A stretch of DNA of 6,763 nucleotides from Bacillota bacterium (GTDB lineage: Bacteria; Bacillota; Clostridia; Lachnospirales; Lachnospiraceae). The translations under genes and the position numbers were made by a program. The stretch lies in assembly GCA_023437885.1 (NCBI GenBank), contig JAEZFH010000178.1:1-6763 (forward strand), read 5' to 3'. Under the pieces are notes generated by a model, which searched no databases, had not been told where the DNA came from, and saw only the letters and a program-made list of their open reading frames with translations. This document shows positions 5,791-6,763 of the stretch, in pieces (positions within the stretch are counted from its first letter, which is position 1; the number at the start of each line of letters is the position of its first letter).

Positions 5791-6232
5791 TAATCTTCAC
5801 AGCCTGTTTTTAGAGGCAACCTGTAATGTATTTCAGCTGATGCTTGACCTTTCCGATATCTCGGACCGTCCGATTGAAAGCTTTCAATGTGATGATGAAC
5901 TGGATATTTCCATCGGAGTGGTAGGTGATCTTGTGGGAGAGGTAATTTATCGTTTCCCCAATCCCACCTCACTTAACATGGTTAATATCATGAGCGGCAT
6001 GGAGATGGATTCTGTGGATGAATTCGTTACCTCTGCTATCTCGGAAATTGCAAATATTATCAGTGGTAATGTTCTAACCATGCTTGCTGAAAATGATCTC
6101 AAATGTGATATTTTGCCTCCGGTAATCCGTGCAGTGGATGAAAATAAGGAATATGCCCTGCGTTCTGCCTGCTGCATCTCGACCACTGTGGGCGATGCCT
6201 GTCTTGACATAAGATTGAATCCGGCAGGATAA
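5783..6232 (+). CDS. CheX-like chemotaxis phosphatase
   Basis: The 149-aa product resembles the CheC/CheX/FliY phosphatase superfamily, CheX type. It has one copy of the catalytic helix motif E-x-x-N (E88-I-A-N91, in SEIANIISGN), the beta-strand pattern ISIGVVGDLVGEVIYRF before it, and a C-terminal strand set ending with VGDACLDIRLNP. CheX removes phosphate from CheY-P and so resets flagellar signalling; single-motif CheX proteins usually act as dimers. The ATG overlaps the end of the hemerythrin gene by 8 nt, with AGGGGG (5768-5773) upstream, so the two are translated together. No other chemotaxis gene is in the window. Pairing with an O2-binding protein suggests oxygen-tuned motility, which is inference. 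CheX-like proteins outside che operons may act on other response regulators. Confidence 0.82.
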   Translation: MTNNLHSLFLEATCNVFQLMLDLSDISDRPIESFQCDDELDISIGVVGDLVGEVIYRFPNPTSLNMVNIMSGMEMDSVDEFVTSAISEIANIISGNVLTMLAENDLKCDILPPVIRAVDENKEYALRSACCISTTVGDACLDIRLNPAG

Positions 6233-6260
6233 GCAAGGGATAAAGCCATACATATGAATA

Positions 6261-6346
6261 CTATAAAAGCGGAATGAGCATGATCAAGCTTGCTTGAATC
6301 GTGCGATTGGAGCAACAAGATCATGAACATGTTTTTGTTCATGATC
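6261..6346. repeat. Tandem double-hairpin repeat, copy 1
   Basis: This is the first of two adjacent ~86-bp units. It contains a stem around GCATGAT-CAAG / CTTG-A-ATCGTGC (6278-6304; 11 pairs with one wobble and one bulged A), a linker with TTGGAGCAACAA, and a perfect 10-bp hairpin GATCATGAAC (6319-6328) / GTTCATGATC (6337-6346) with loop ATGTTTTT. It lies downstream of CheX with no coding frame of note. It could encode a small structured RNA or be an intergenic mobile repeat. Confidence 0.8.
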
Positions 6347-6432
6347 CTATGAAAGTGGAATGAGCAAGATCAAGCTTGCTTGAATCGTGCGGTTGGAGCA
6401 ACAAGATCATGAACATGTTTCTCATTCATGAT
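6347..6432. repeat. Tandem double-hairpin repeat, copy 2
   Basis: This copy closely matches copy 1 from CTAT-(A/G)AAAG(C/T)GGAATGAGCA onward. There are only a few substitutions up to the second hairpin (C/T, T/A, A/G), plus a changed loop and a 1-nt length difference. One substitution breaks a pair in the first stem (GCAAGAT instead of GCATGAT). The second hairpin is shortened to 8 bp, ATCATGAA (6406-6413) / TTCATGAT (6425-6432). A fragment of the next unit start (AATGAAAG) follows directly and runs into the terminator, so the repeat may have copied from or into this site. Confidence 0.8.
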
Positions 6433-6438
6433 ATAATG

Positions 6439-6475
6439 AAAGGGTGTATCTTTTTTGGAAGATACACCCTTTTTT
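6439..6475 (+). terminator. Strong intrinsic terminator
   Basis: A perfect 11-bp stem, GGGTGTATCTT (6442-6452) / AAGATACACCC (6459-6469), with a 6-nt loop TTTTGG, is followed by TTTTTT (6470-6475). It terminates rightward transcription from the hemerythrin-CheX unit and the tandem repeats. Because AAA precedes the stem, the reverse direction also reads stem then TTT, so it may work less strongly for the leftward Cys/Thr repeat gene that ends at 6549. Confidence 0.92.
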
Positions 6476-6548
6476 ATGAGAAAATGGATGGAAAGCTTAA
6501 CATAATCTATCCTTAACTGATGATTAAAACAATATACCCAACGCCTGG
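6476..6548. other. Short spacer between terminator and the leftward Cys/Thr gene
   Basis: This is AT-rich sequence with no recognised gene or element. It forms the 3' untranslated region of the leftward gene. Confidence 0.5.
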
Positions 6549-6763
6549 TTACCAGCAACGGTAGAATGGACAACATGTCGTTGAGGTAGTGCAGCGTGTT
6601 GTAGTGGTGCAGCGTGTTGTTGTGGTAGTGCAGCGAGTCGTAGTGGTGGTACAGCGAGTCGTGGTAGTAGTGCATGGTGTAGTGGTGGTACAGCGAGTCG
6701 TGGTGGTCGTGCATGGTGTAGTAGTGGTACAGTGGGTCGTGGTGGTCGTGCATGGTGTAGTAG
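6549..6763 (-). CDS. Cys/Thr tandem-repeat protein, C-terminal part (5' end outside window)
   Basis: Read on the minus strand from the right edge to TAA (plus 6549-6551), one frame gives 70 residues: 43 Thr, 12 Cys, 6 Arg, 4 Pro and one each of His, Ser, Phe, Tyr and Trp. The repeat is Cys-Thr(4 or 5)-Arg/Pro/His, for example CTTTTTRCTTTTPC, with a higher-order 13-residue (39-bp) period at the right end and 6-7-residue units leftward. It closes with CTTSTTCCPFYRCW. All four Thr codons are used (ACC 14, ACT 13, ACA 9, ACG 7), so the wobble base drifts while the protein pattern is kept. The two other minus frames (His/Tyr-rich; Leu/Pro/His-rich) change amino acid at the same sites. No start codon, leader or export signal is in view. 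I do not recognise a named family. A secreted or glycosylated repeat protein, a disulfide-rich spore-surface component, or a modified (thioether-type) peptide precursor are all possible. Confidence 0.72.
   Translation of the reverse strand, partial: TTPCTTTTTHCTTTTPCTTTTTRCTTTTPCTTTTTRCTTTTTRCTTTTTRCTTTTRCTTSTTCCPFYRCW

Noticed and set aside
6274..6297. Seven-codon frames (MSMIKLA / MSKIKLA) in each tandem unit
   Set aside because: They are too short, lack a good ribosome site, and the conservation is equally explained by the hairpin.
6261..6432. CRISPR array
   Set aside because: There are only two adjacent 86-bp copies with no spacers between them, and internal hairpins are inconsistent with CRISPR repeats.
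6370..6753. His/Tyr-rich minus-strand frame (MHDHHDSLYHHYT repeats)
   Set aside because: It runs on through the strong terminator and the tandem hairpin repeats, and unit differences hit its first codon positions. The neighbouring minus frame ending at 6549 explains the same DNA with mainly synonymous changes.
6580..6763. Plus-strand Val/Gln/Arg-rich or Gly/Ser-rich open frames over the repeat
   Set aside because: They have no ribosome site, are blocked by stops just upstream, and their repeat-unit differences are replacements. They are by-products of the Cys/Thr repeat.

Overview
The window looks like chromosomal DNA from a low-to-mid GC Clostridia member, probably near Lachnospiraceae. This is inferred from AT-rich spacers, strong Shine-Dalgarno sites, an anaerobe-type set of genes (flavodoxin, bacteriohemerythrin, CheX) and two MerR regulators; no ribosomal or other taxonomic marker is present. 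It is an accessory-type region in which intact small operons alternate with decaying genes.

Layout from left to right. (1) 1-964: the 3' part of a probable secreted DUF3298/RsiV-like protein. Its frame stays open for 55 codons past a TAG and ends in a TAA that abuts a strong hairpin. (2) 1029-2377: a MerR-type promoter with a 19-bp spacer drives a flavodoxin and a TipAS-type MerR regulator, which probably regulates its own operon. (3) 2379-3079: two broken genes, a GNAT acetyltransferase lacking its acetyl-CoA-binding core (minus strand) and a degraded AraC-family HTH end (plus strand). (4) 3115-5076: a second MerR-type promoter, with an 18-bp perfect palindrome, drives an MFS exporter, then a stranded aldo/keto reductase C-terminus, then an AdhR-like MerR regulator. 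(5) 5208-6232: a promoter and a translationally coupled pair, bacteriohemerythrin and a CheX-like phosphatase, which suggests a link from oxygen or redox state to chemotaxis. (6) 6261-6475: two tandem copies of an 86-bp double-hairpin unit, then a textbook intrinsic terminator. (7) 6549-6763, minus strand: the C-terminal 70 residues of an extraordinary Cys/Thr repeat protein (43 Thr and 12 Cys, units of Cys-Thr4/5-Arg/Pro). It has no start codon inside the window and is easily mistaken for simple-sequence DNA.

The two most informative points are these. The window holds two adjacent, independent MerR switches, each with its own long-spacer operator. The Cys/Thr repeat protein at the right edge shows free variation at Thr wobble positions while its amino-acid pattern is held constant, so it is real coding sequence of unknown function.
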